Source: Thermoproteus sp. UBA157 (GTDB taxonomy: Archaea; Thermoproteota; Thermoprotei; Thermoproteales; Thermoproteaceae). From it: DNA of 14,648 nt. The stretch spans positions 1 to 14,648 of the forward strand of contig DANS01000042.1 in NCBI GenBank assembly GCA_002497345.1. The letters are read 5' to 3'. This document shows, piece after piece, positions 1 to 5,483 of this stretch; the first letter of the stretch is position 1, and each line of letters starts with the position of its first letter. The position numbers were made by a program, and so were the translations under genes. The notes under the pieces are model-generated. The model saw nothing but the letters and a program-made list of their open reading frames with translations. It did no database searches and was not told where the DNA came from.

Positions 1-1
1 C

Positions 2-115
2 TCGCTCGGCGAGAGGGACGTCGCTAAGTTGCTGAACCACCTCTCGAACTTGGCCTTCGAGGTCATGCTCGCGCTGCCCCATATAAAATATAGGTCGAGG
101 CCTCTGAGGAGCTAG
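2..115 (+). CDS. C-terminal end of an unidentified protein (5' end outside window)
   Basis: Only the last 37 codons are present, ending in TAG at 113-115. The frame is open from the first base, and nearly all third positions are G or C with AGG/ATA codons, as in the other genes here, so I take it as real coding sequence. The visible part reads as a helix (roughly DVAKLLNHLSNLAFEVMLAL) followed by a short basic tail. This helix faintly recalls the last helix of PduO-type cob(I)alamin adenosyltransferases (LNRLSDLLFVLAR-like), but that is too little to name it. The candidate C/D guide RNA overlaps its stop codon. A short minus-strand frame is also open across this stretch, but its start has no well-placed promoter. 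Convergent with the winged-helix gene that ends at 152. Confidence 0.55.
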   Translation, partial: SLGERDVAKLLNHLSNLAFEVMLALPHIKYRSRPLRS

Positions 116-170
116 TGATGAAACCGCTGAGCGGAGACCCATGATCGGTTTTTAGCCGTCTGAGCACTCC
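108..170 (+). ncRNA. Candidate C/D box sRNA (2'-O-methylation guide)
   Basis: A perfect box C (GTGATGA, 115-121) and a perfect box D (CTGA, 160-163) lie 38 nt apart. Between them are a weaker D' (GAGA, 134-137) and a weaker C' (ATGATCG, 141-147), separated by 3 nt. Both guide spacers, C to D' (122-133) and C' to D (148-159), are exactly 12 nt, the symmetry expected of archaeal C/D sRNAs assembled with L7Ae, Nop5 and fibrillarin. GGAG (108-111) can pair with CTCC (167-170) as a terminal stem. From memory, both guides are near-complementary to overlapping parts of one 23S rRNA segment, around E. coli 2420-2437. The RNA overlaps the ends of both flanking genes, a placement reported for C/D sRNAs in Pyrobaculum. 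Caveats: D' is degenerate, and a CTGA at 127-130 sits too close to box C to act as D'. Confidence 0.55.
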
Positions 171-886
171 CTCAATAGTTCCACCCTCTGCGCGCCGCCC
201 TCGGTCACGAGCTTTATGTAACCATATCTGACAAGTTTGTGCAAGTGCTTATGTAGCGTCGAGGCGGGGAGCCCCAGCTCGCGCGCGAGCTCGCTCCTTG
301 CGACTCTTCCTCCTCTCCTCTCAATTGTCTTCAGTATCAGCTTATCGGTATCCCCTAAGCCATCGCAACGTTCCTTGTGCCGTTGAGCCAACACGACGAC
401 TAAAGTGGCGAAGGCCGCGACGATTGCCAGAACGGGGAACGCGATCGTGGCGCTCGTCGATCCACGTGTAGACGTTATGGCGCTTTCAAATCTCAGCGTA
501 GCGGGCGCGAACGATATAGTTACATTGCTAGTGTTGATGTAAATGTATATCCCGCTCCTGTTTATCGAGAGGAGGGTGTACCGGGAGCTCACCTCGGTCA
601 CAACGCCAGGCGGTATCACCACAATGGCGCCTTCAGACGCGTTAATGGACAGAATATATACGCCGGATCTGTTGGCGAAGTAGGGCACGTACATGACGTA
701 TGAGGACACACCGTCTTGCAAGACGTAAAGCCTATCTTGTAGTACCCAACAAGGTATAGGCGTTCCGTTGTCCCAAAATGCGGCCACGGACGACATGGGC
801 AACGCCGGGAGGGATACGTTCGATAATATGGCGGGTCCCAAGTATATGTACAGTAAAGGCGGCAATGTTAGGTTCAACAAGATCAC
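152..886 (-). CDS. Membrane-anchored winged-helix regulator with glycosylation-rich outer domain
   Basis: 244 aa. The N-terminus is hydrophobic (residues 1-22), followed by a beta-rich domain of about 125 residues. One strong membrane helix spans about 147-167 (PVLAIVAAFATLVVVLAQ), then a basic stop (RHKER), then a winged-helix DNA-binding domain at about 178-238 (two helices, ARELGLPASTLHKHLHKL as recognition helix, and a wing at YIKLVTEGGAQRVEL). Eight N-X-S/T sequons (N5, N23, N40, N72, N82, N109, N118, N121) all lie before the membrane helix, which fits an extracellular domain and a cytoplasmic DNA-binding domain. I infer a one-component, surface-sensing transcription regulator; ligand and targets are unknown. 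The start is GTG at 886; TTG codons at 880 and 877 are alternatives. It lies 18 bp downstream of the HAD gene, but a TATA-like element overlapping that gene's stop may give it its own promoter. Confidence 0.85.
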   Translation of the reverse strand: MILLNLTLPPLLYIYLGPAILSNVSLPALPMSSVAAFWDNGTPIPCWVLQDRLYVLQDGVSSYVMYVPYFANRSGVYILSINASEGAIVVIPPGVVTEVSSRYTLLSINRSGIYIYINTSNVTISFAPATLRFESAITSTRGSTSATIAFPVLAIVAAFATLVVVLAQRHKERCDGLGDTDKLILKTIERRGGRVARSELARELGLPASTLHKHLHKLVRYGYIKLVTEGGAQRVELLRECSDG

Positions 887-901
887 GGCAACATCGTGGT
901 C

Positions 902-911
902 TTTTTATAAA
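902..911 (-). promoter_or_regulatory. TATA-like element for the winged-helix gene
   Basis: On the minus strand this reads TTTATAAAAA. It is centred about 21 nt before the GTG at 886, close to the spacing seen at other starts in the window, and overlaps the stop codon of the upstream HAD gene. It would allow expression independent of the UbiA-HAD transcript. Confidence 0.45.
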
Positions 912-1588
912 TCCCCCATCAACTCAGACACGGCGCGAAGCGCCGAGGTTAGGTTATCGCCGACGCGGTCCGGCTTAACGTTCGATAGATTAACGCCGAG
1001 CAGTTCGCCGTATTTCGAGGCGGCCTTGGGCCAATCCCCCACGAAGACCGTCCTTACGCCGAATTTCTGGGGGAAATAAACGTCGAAGACGGGGTTATCG
1101 CCTATCATAACGAAGGCTCCTTCGAAGAACTCTCTGCAGTTCTTAACGCATCCGAAGTCGTCGGAGGTTCTAATGCCTTGGATGTATTTAGAGAACCCCA
1201 GCGCTTGTACGACTATGGATTGGTATCTGCGAAGTCCGTTGGTGGCTATGACGGGGATCAGTCCAAGCCTTCTGAGCCCCGACAAGAGCTCGTAGGCGCC
1301 CTCGTTGACGGGGAACCCCCCGACGTATTTGGACAAGACGTCCTCGATCCTCGGCACCTCGTAGATGCCGAAGCCGGACGCCACGGACTCAATCAAGTAC
1401 TGCCAGTCGAAGGCCTTAACGCTGAACCTCCTCATGAGCTGATAGTGCAATGCCTTAACTAAGCTCCAGAACTCTCTGGGCTCTATGCCTATTCTGCCAG
1501 CAATAGTCGATGAGATCTCATAAAACACGGGATCCCAAGCCTCAAGCGGTATGAGGGTCCCGTCTAGATCTACCAAGGCGAGGCTCAT
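905..1588 (-). CDS. HAD-superfamily hydrolase (probable phosphatase)
   Basis: 227 aa with the HAD motifs in order: motif I D7-L-D9-G-T (nucleophile and general acid/base aspartates), a helical cap at about 15-95, motif II I-A-T116-N-G, motif III lysine probably K149 (FGCVKN), and motif IV G163-D164-N-P-V-F-D169 for Mg2+. It should be a soluble cytosolic Mg-dependent phosphatase, phosphoglycolate-phosphatase/PSP-like in layout; the substrate cannot be read from sequence. The ATG at 1588 lies 12 bp after the UbiA stop, so the two are very likely cotranscribed. This suggests, without proof, a phosphorylated metabolite linked to prenyl or lipid chemistry. A weak TATA-like stretch (1603-1612) also precedes it. 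Confidence 0.85.
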   Translation of the reverse strand: MSLALVDLDGTLIPLEAWDPVFYEISSTIAGRIGIEPREFWSLVKALHYQLMRRFSVKAFDWQYLIESVASGFGIYEVPRIEDVLSKYVGGFPVNEGAYELLSGLRRLGLIPVIATNGLRRYQSIVVQALGFSKYIQGIRTSDDFGCVKNCREFFEGAFVMIGDNPVFDVYFPQKFGVRTVFVGDWPKAASKYGELLGVNLSNVKPDRVGDNLTSALRAVSELMGDL

Positions 1589-1600
1589 GGACTACGTTTT

Positions 1601-2473
1601 CTATCTAAAAAGGAGACCTTGCACGAGGAGAGCCGCAAGCGTTACCCCAAACGCGGCCAGCGAACCCTTTCTGAACAACTGCCATTCACCCCTCATGCAC
1701 ATCACAGAGAGGATCAACAACGATAGAGATGTTATCACGACGCCCGACATGAACACGTAGAGGCCATCCATTGCGAGGGCGTAGGCCAGATATATTCCTA
1801 TTGCTGATGAGACCAGCGCAAGGGCGGCGCCCAGCCTCGCGGCCATCTCGGGGCCTAGGATCACGGCGGCGGTTCTCAACCCCGCCGCCAGGTCGCCGCG
1901 GTAATCGATAGCGGTTTTGACGAGCTCGCGGCCCATGTTAGCCAACAGGGATGCGGCGAATAGCAGTAGCAAGTACTTGTCCACGCGCCCCGCTACAGCC
2001 ATGCCGTAGAGGTATACGGTCGATGTCAAAAACGATACTATGAAGTTCCCTAGAAACGGGATCTTCTTGCCGCGTTCGTTGTAGAAAGCGCCTAGCGCGG
2101 CCGCCGATACGTATACGGCTATCGCATATGGGGGCAGAAACGTTGCTAACAAGAGCCCAAGCAAGTAGGAGCTTGCCGCCACGATTCTGGCAGCCCTTAA
2201 GCTGATCGCCCCCGCGACTAGGGGGGCGTCCGGCCTATTAACTTTATCTTCCGGCAAATTGGCTATGTCATTATGTGCGAACATGCCTGCTTCCGCCAAG
2301 AAGGCGCTTGCCCCGATTAAGATTGTCGACAATGCGCTGTTTCCACCCGCCACGAGATAGGAAGCGATGCTGGAGATGGCCGTCAACACGCCGTGTTCTC
2401 CTCTTATAAGTCTCCAATATTGGCGCACGCCGTCTCGAGAGCTAAGACTTATAAAGGCTCCCATACTCGCCAT
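1601..2473 (-). CDS. UbiA-family prenyltransferase, probable digeranylgeranylglyceryl phosphate synthase
   Basis: 290 aa integral membrane protein with about eight hydrophobic segments. The first Asp-rich motif is N68-D69-I-A-N72-L-P-E-D76 followed by N79-R-P, corresponding to NDxxDxxxD with Asn at the middle Asp. The second is D190-Y-R-G-D194-L-A-A-G-L-R-T, preceded by RELVK. YNERGKK...GN (131-143) also matches the archaeal subfamily. Members bind prenyl diphosphate through Mg2+ and condense it with an acceptor; digeranylgeranylglyceryl phosphate synthase makes the second ether bond of archaeal membrane lipids. The context (RELVK, GD...G.RT) favours that enzyme, but quinone- or other-acceptor paralogues exist and both Asp motifs are slightly atypical. 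ATG 2473 is used here; ATG 2464 (M4) is possible. It starts one base from the divergent uL22 gene and heads the HAD/winged-helix cluster. Confidence 0.85.
   Translation of the reverse strand: MASMGAFISLSSRDGVRQYWRLIRGEHGVLTAISSIASYLVAGGNSALSTILIGASAFLAEAGMFAHNDIANLPEDKVNRPDAPLVAGAISLRAARIVAASSYLLGLLLATFLPPYAIAVYVSAAALGAFYNERGKKIPFLGNFIVSFLTSTVYLYGMAVAGRVDKYLLLLFAASLLANMGRELVKTAIDYRGDLAAGLRTAAVILGPEMAARLGAALALVSSAIGIYLAYALAMDGLYVFMSGVVITSLSLLILSVMCMRGEWQLFRKGSLAAFGVTLAALLVQGLLFR
2448..2456 (+). promoter_or_regulatory. TATA box for uL22 inside the opposing gene
   Basis: CTTATAAAG is centred 23 nt before the GTG at 2475, the spacing expected for a leaderless archaeal mRNA. It lies inside the first ten codons of the minus-strand UbiA gene because the two starts are separated by a single base. 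Confidence 0.6.
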
Positions 2474-2474
2474 C

Positions 2475-3026
2475 GTGGCGAGGCTACACTACAGCGTCGC
2501 CGACGAAGATGTGATAAACCTGGTGTTCCGGAAATATGGGGTTAAAATAACGGCGGAACAAATAGCGCGAGCCTACGGCAACGAGTTCAGGATGTCGTGG
2601 AAGAAGGCCGTCGAGGTTGGGCGTTTCATAAAGTTCATGACCTTGAAGCAGGCGGAGCGGTGGCTGGAGGACACGGTCGAGATGAAGAGGCCTATACCCA
2701 TCAGGAGGTTCACTAAGAAACAAGCCCATCACACAGTTCCGTGGACTGGGTGGCCCGTGGCGAAGTGGCCGGTGAAGGTGGCCGAGAACTACCTCAAGGT
2801 TCTGAGGAACTTGGAGAACAACGCGCGTTTCAAGGGCCTAGACGTGGAGAGGGTCGTCATAGTCCACGTGGCCTCCCATAAGGGAATTACCATTAGGAAC
2901 TACATGCCGAGGGCCTTCGGTCGCTCCACGCCTTGGAACGAGCAGACCGTAAACGTGGAGGTGGTGGGCGCCGAATTGCCCAAGGAGGTCGTGCCAAAGC
3001 GGATTAAGCTCAAGGTGTTCAAATAG
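2475..3026 (+). CDS. rpl22: Large-subunit ribosomal protein uL22
   Basis: 183 aa from GTG 2475. The archaeal uL22 pattern runs the whole length: an N-terminal YSV segment, FRMSWKKAVEVGRFIKFMTL helix, KRPIPIRRFTKKQAHH, GWPVAKWPVKVAENYLKVLRNLENNA, GLDVERVVIVHVASHKG, and the long beta-hairpin with PRAFGRSTP that reaches the exit-tunnel wall near 23S rRNA. The frame stays open upstream to 2367, but similarity starts at this GTG (MARLHYSV) and a TATA box sits 23 nt before it, so I chose it. Most archaea keep this gene in the S10/spc ribosomal cluster; here it is alone, flanked by a lipid enzyme and an unknown gene, consistent with dispersed ribosomal genes in Thermoproteales. Confidence 0.95.
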   Translation: MARLHYSVADEDVINLVFRKYGVKITAEQIARAYGNEFRMSWKKAVEVGRFIKFMTLKQAERWLEDTVEMKRPIPIRRFTKKQAHHTVPWTGWPVAKWPVKVAENYLKVLRNLENNARFKGLDVERVVIVHVASHKGITIRNYMPRAFGRSTPWNEQTVNVEVVGAELPKEVVPKRIKLKVFK

Positions 3027-3035
3027 GACATCATC

Positions 3036-3054
3036 GATATAAAAGTTATATATC
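3036..3054 (+). promoter_or_regulatory. Two TATA-like elements upstream of the 3075 gene
   Basis: GATATAAAAG (3036-3045) and TTATATAT (3046-3053) lie side by side in the 48-bp gap after uL22. The second is centred about 25 nt before ATG 3075, fitting a leaderless start. The first would give a leader of about 8-9 nt containing GGAGGG (3067-3072), only 2 nt from the ATG. Confidence 0.5.
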
Positions 3055-3074
3055 ATCTCACCTCCTGGAGGGCC

Positions 3075-3521
3075 ATGCACGTAGAGATAAGGGATCCATC
3101 CCTCGTCGAAAGGCTTCGTCGCCTTCTCCCTAGGCCTGATGCTCCTTTCGATGACGCCATCCGTCTACTCTTGGAACAGCCTTGCAAAATACGACTGATA
3201 GATGTGGCCAAGGAGGCCCTTAATGAGTTCCTAAATGACAAACGGCTCTACGACTTGCTCAAGAAGTCCATCAAGGAGGCTTTGGCGGAGCAAATGCCAG
3301 AAATATTGCGGGAGCTAAAGCCGGAGCTCATGGCCGAGGGCTACGAGGGCGGCTGGGAGGCCGTGATAAATCAAGCATTGAAGAGGCCCGATAGGTGTTT
3401 GACCTTCTCCGAAGTGAGGAAATACTATGGCAAGAACCTAAACAGTGTGATGTTAAGGCGCAAAGGCTTTGTGCAAAGGGAGCGCGGTATTTGGTGCTAT
3501 CAGGGAGAGGCGCGCTCCTAA
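3075..3521 (+). CDS. Hypothetical protein, possible ribbon-helix-helix plus winged-helix-like protein
   Basis: 148 aa; not recognised as a named family. Residues 1-34 (short strand MHVEIRD, then ERLRRLL and DDAIRLLLE helices) resemble the ribbon-helix-helix fold of small archaeal DNA-binding proteins and antitoxins. The middle (about 45-90) is charged and helical (EALNEFL, LLKKSIKEALAEQMPEILRELKPEL). The C-terminus (about 108-146, LTFSEVRKYYGKNLNSVMLRRKGFV then GIWCYQG) reads like a helix-turn-helix with a small wing. This suggests a cytosolic nucleic-acid-binding protein, by inference only. It has its own promoter, separate from uL22. Its stop (TAA 3519-3521) overlaps the stop of the convergent siroheme decarboxylase gene. 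No toxin partner is adjacent. Confidence 0.75.
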   Translation: MHVEIRDPSLVERLRRLLPRPDAPFDDAIRLLLEQPCKIRLIDVAKEALNEFLNDKRLYDLLKKSIKEALAEQMPEILRELKPELMAEGYEGGWEAVINQALKRPDRCLTFSEVRKYYGKNLNSVMLRRKGFVQRERGIWCYQGEARS

Positions 3522-4492
3522 TCGCTCACGGACTCTATCCTTTTGCTCATAGTCCTGCTCCCCAGCAAATCCCGAATACTGAACAACATGGCATAATCTC
3601 CCTTGAGATTGACCGCCACTCTCTCCCTTATCAAATCCCTGGACCTTGCGTGTACCATGAAGTAGCACGGGTAATCCCACTTGCTGGGCACTGTATTTCT
3701 CAACACCACATGTGTGGACTCTGCCAAGCTTGCGGCCATCTCGCAGTCGGGCCTCTTCAGCACCACCATGGCGTTTTCCTTGAAGCCGAGCTTTTCACCA
3801 TCGAGAGATCCGTGGAATTCCCTCAGCACACCTTTCTCGATCAAGTCTCGAAGCACGTCAAGAGTCTCCCCTACGCTTTTGCCCAAGGCTTGGGCCGCAT
3901 AGCGGAACGGCTCCGGCACAAGGGGTATGGATCGTATTCTTGAATAGAACTCCTTGGGAATTCCGAGTTCGTCTATCGTAGGAGGGTTCTCCTGGAGAAT
4001 GCCGGATTTCGACCTGGAGATGCCCTCGTATAGGTCGAAGCGAACGTCCAACTTGTATGTCCTGAGCGAGTAGAGCACGACGTAGTCCACGCCCCACTTC
4101 TCCGCCACAGCTCTGACTTTGGCCTCCAGCTCCTCGGCCGTCTTGGCCTTGGTGACGAACCAGACGTTGTACGGTTTATAATCCCTCAGGAAGTTGTGAG
4201 TCACCAAGGGGTCCTTGTTTATGTCTGCTGCAACATCGTCGACCAATTCCTCTGGCACAGCGAACCCGACCAACGCCGCCTCTAGCCCCCTTGCTCTGTA
4301 GTTCATGACGGCTCCTATCCTCCTCAACACCCCCGACTCGACGTGGGCTCTAAGCCTCTTTATAACCTCGTCTTCGCTCAGCCCCAGCTCTTTGCCTATT
4401 TCCAGAAACGGCCTATCGACTAAGGGGAAATCGTACTGAACCTTCATCAACAGATCCACGTCTATCTTATCCATGGGCAATCCGTTTTCCAT
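3518..4492 (-). CDS. ahbAB: Siroheme decarboxylase, fused AhbA/AhbB-type (Lrp/AsnC-like fold)
   Basis: 324 aa with two tandem AhbA/B (NirD/L/G/H) modules. Module 1 (about 8-155) has an AsnC-like helix-turn-helix (D13LLMKVQYDFPLVDRPF, EDEVIKRL, GVLRRIGAVMN) and the active-site block V-T-H99-N-F-L-R103 with YNVWF (108-112). Module 2 (about 180-310) is more diverged but keeps T-H261-V-V-L-R265 and W-D-Y-P-C-Y-F-M-V-H280. The family removes the C12 and C18 acetate carboxyls of siroheme to give 12,18-didecarboxysiroheme, the first step of siroheme-dependent haem b (or d1) synthesis; it usually acts as a two-subunit complex, fused here. It resembles Lrp regulators but is taken as an enzyme. ATG 4492 fits the shared promoter; M7 (4474) is an alternative. 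Confidence 0.88.
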   Translation of the reverse strand: MENGLPMDKIDVDLLMKVQYDFPLVDRPFLEIGKELGLSEDEVIKRLRAHVESGVLRRIGAVMNYRARGLEAALVGFAVPEELVDDVAADINKDPLVTHNFLRDYKPYNVWFVTKAKTAEELEAKVRAVAEKWGVDYVVLYSLRTYKLDVRFDLYEGISRSKSGILQENPPTIDELGIPKEFYSRIRSIPLVPEPFRYAAQALGKSVGETLDVLRDLIEKGVLREFHGSLDGEKLGFKENAMVVLKRPDCEMAASLAESTHVVLRNTVPSKWDYPCYFMVHARSRDLIRERVAVNLKGDYAMLFSIRDLLGSRTMSKRIESVSD

Positions 4493-4514
4493 AAATTAAG
4501 GATCAGAGGCGTGC

Positions 4515-4524
4515 AATTAAATAA
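4515..4524. promoter_or_regulatory. Shared TATA element between ahbAB and prpB
   Basis: AATTAAATAA sits near the middle of the 49-bp gap and is its only clear AT-rich run. It is centred about 22 nt from the prpB ATG (4542) and 27 nt from the ahbAB ATG (4492), so it can act as TATA box for leaderless transcripts in both directions. Confidence 0.55.
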
Positions 4525-4537
4525 GGATCTCCGATCC
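4525..4537. promoter_or_regulatory. Palindrome between the TATA element and prpB start, possible operator
   Basis: GGATC-TCC-GATCC is a perfect 5-bp inverted repeat with a 3-bp spacer, ending 4 nt before the prpB ATG, where a repressor could block the start site. A third GGATC half-site is at 4500-4504 on the ahbAB side. No regulator is known; GATC-containing words are common in this DNA, so chance is possible. Confidence 0.25.
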
Positions 4538-4541
4538 GCTC

Positions 4542-5483
4542 ATGAGGGCGCCTATTTTGAAGAAGGAGAGAAAAGACGCCGTGGCCGAACTTAGGGCTGA
4601 GCTGAAGAGGCCCGGCATAGTGATGGTCCCCGGCGTCTACGACGCTATCACAGCGCTTCTGGTCCAGTCGATGGGCTTCAAGGCAGCCTACGTCTCCGGC
4701 GCTGCCGTGACGGCATCGCTGGGACTTCCCGATTTGGGCCTCATAACCATGGACGAGATGGTCAGGGTAGTACGCTACATAGCATCGTCTGTGGACATAC
4801 CGCTGATAGTCGACATAGATACGGGATACGGCGAGGCGCTAAACGTGGTCAGAGCTGTTGTGGAGTTCGAGAAAGCCGGTGCGGCCGGGGTTCAGCTAGA
4901 GGATCAAGTCTTGCCCAAGAAGTGCGGCCACCTATCCGGCAAGCAAGTGGTGCCGGCTGACGAGATGGCCAAGAAAATAAAGGCGGCTGTGGAGGCGAGG
5001 CGGAACCCGGACTTCGTCATAGTGGCCAGAACAGACGCGAGGGGCGTGACCGGCTTCGACGACGCTGTAGAGAGGGCAAAGCTGTATCTTGAAGTGGGGG
5101 CCGACGTGATATTCCCGGAGGCCTTGGAGAGCGAACAAGAGTTCGCCGAGTTCGCCAGAAAGGTCAGGGCACCGCTGTTGGCCAACATGACCGAGTTTGG
5201 CAAATCTCCGTTAATCCCTGCCAAAAGGCTCGAGGAATACGGCTACAAGTTCGTCATATACCCAGTGACCTTGCTCAGGGTAGCCCTAGGTGCCATGAGG
5301 GAGGCCTTGAGGACTATAGCTGAGCTGGGAACGCAAGAGCCGTTAGTGCAGAGGATGCTGACGCGCAAAGAGCTTTACGAGCTGATAGGCTACTACGACT
5401 ACGAGGAATTCGACAAGAAGATCTCGGAGGAAGTCGATAGGAGGACAGCTGTTAAATTGGGGCCGGGGAGAATGCATGGATAG
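4542..5483 (+). CDS. prpB: 2-methylisocitrate lyase (isocitrate lyase/PEP mutase superfamily)
   Basis: 313 aa TIM-barrel enzyme of the ICL/PEP-mutase superfamily. Visible landmarks are Y50-V-S52-G53 (substrate loop), D64, the Mg2+ ligands D91 and D93 in VDIDTGYG, LED (119-121), the catalytic signature K126-K-C128-G-H130-L-S-G-K, and ARTDAR (about 161-166). KKCGH with this length fits methylisocitrate lyase, which cleaves 2-methylisocitrate to pyruvate and succinate, the last step of the 2-methylcitrate cycle. Strong support comes from prpD starting within its last codons (8-nt overlap). Methylcitrate synthase (prpC) is not in the window. Activity on isocitrate as well is possible, since some archaeal members are reported to be bifunctional. 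ATG 4542 lies about 22 nt from the shared TATA element. Confidence 0.9.
   Translation: MRAPILKKERKDAVAELRAELKRPGIVMVPGVYDAITALLVQSMGFKAAYVSGAAVTASLGLPDLGLITMDEMVRVVRYIASSVDIPLIVDIDTGYGEALNVVRAVVEFEKAGAAGVQLEDQVLPKKCGHLSGKQVVPADEMAKKIKAAVEARRNPDFVIVARTDARGVTGFDDAVERAKLYLEVGADVIFPEALESEQEFAEFARKVRAPLLANMTEFGKSPLIPAKRLEEYGYKFVIYPVTLLRVALGAMREALRTIAELGTQEPLVQRMLTRKELYELIGYYDYEEFDKKISEEVDRRTAVKLGPGRMHG

Noticed and set aside
127..130. CTGA as the D' box of the candidate guide RNA
   Set aside because: Leaves only 5 nt after box C, too short for a guide; GAGA at 134-137 gives the symmetric 12-nt spacing.
148..159. CGGTTTTTAGCCG-like stretch as a transcription terminator instead of a guide RNA part
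   Set aside because: The inverted arms are only about 3 bp; the four-box spacing and rRNA complementarity explain it better, though the T-run could also end transcripts.
768..1462. Plus-strand open frames (768-1079, 778-978, 1178-1462) opposite the winged-helix and HAD genes
   Set aside because: Low-complexity antisense frames with no family resemblance; the minus-strand frames carry HAD motifs and a membrane/winged-helix layout.
2367..2474. Upstream extension of uL22 to an ATG at 2367
   Set aside because: No uL22 similarity before the GTG at 2475, and a TATA box would lie inside the extension; the extra codons are antisense to the UbiA gene.
3395..3943. 182-aa plus-strand frame across the 3' end of the siroheme decarboxylase gene
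   Set aside because: Antisense shadow: His/Pro/Cys-rich composition without family resemblance, while the opposite frame has both AhbA/B modules.
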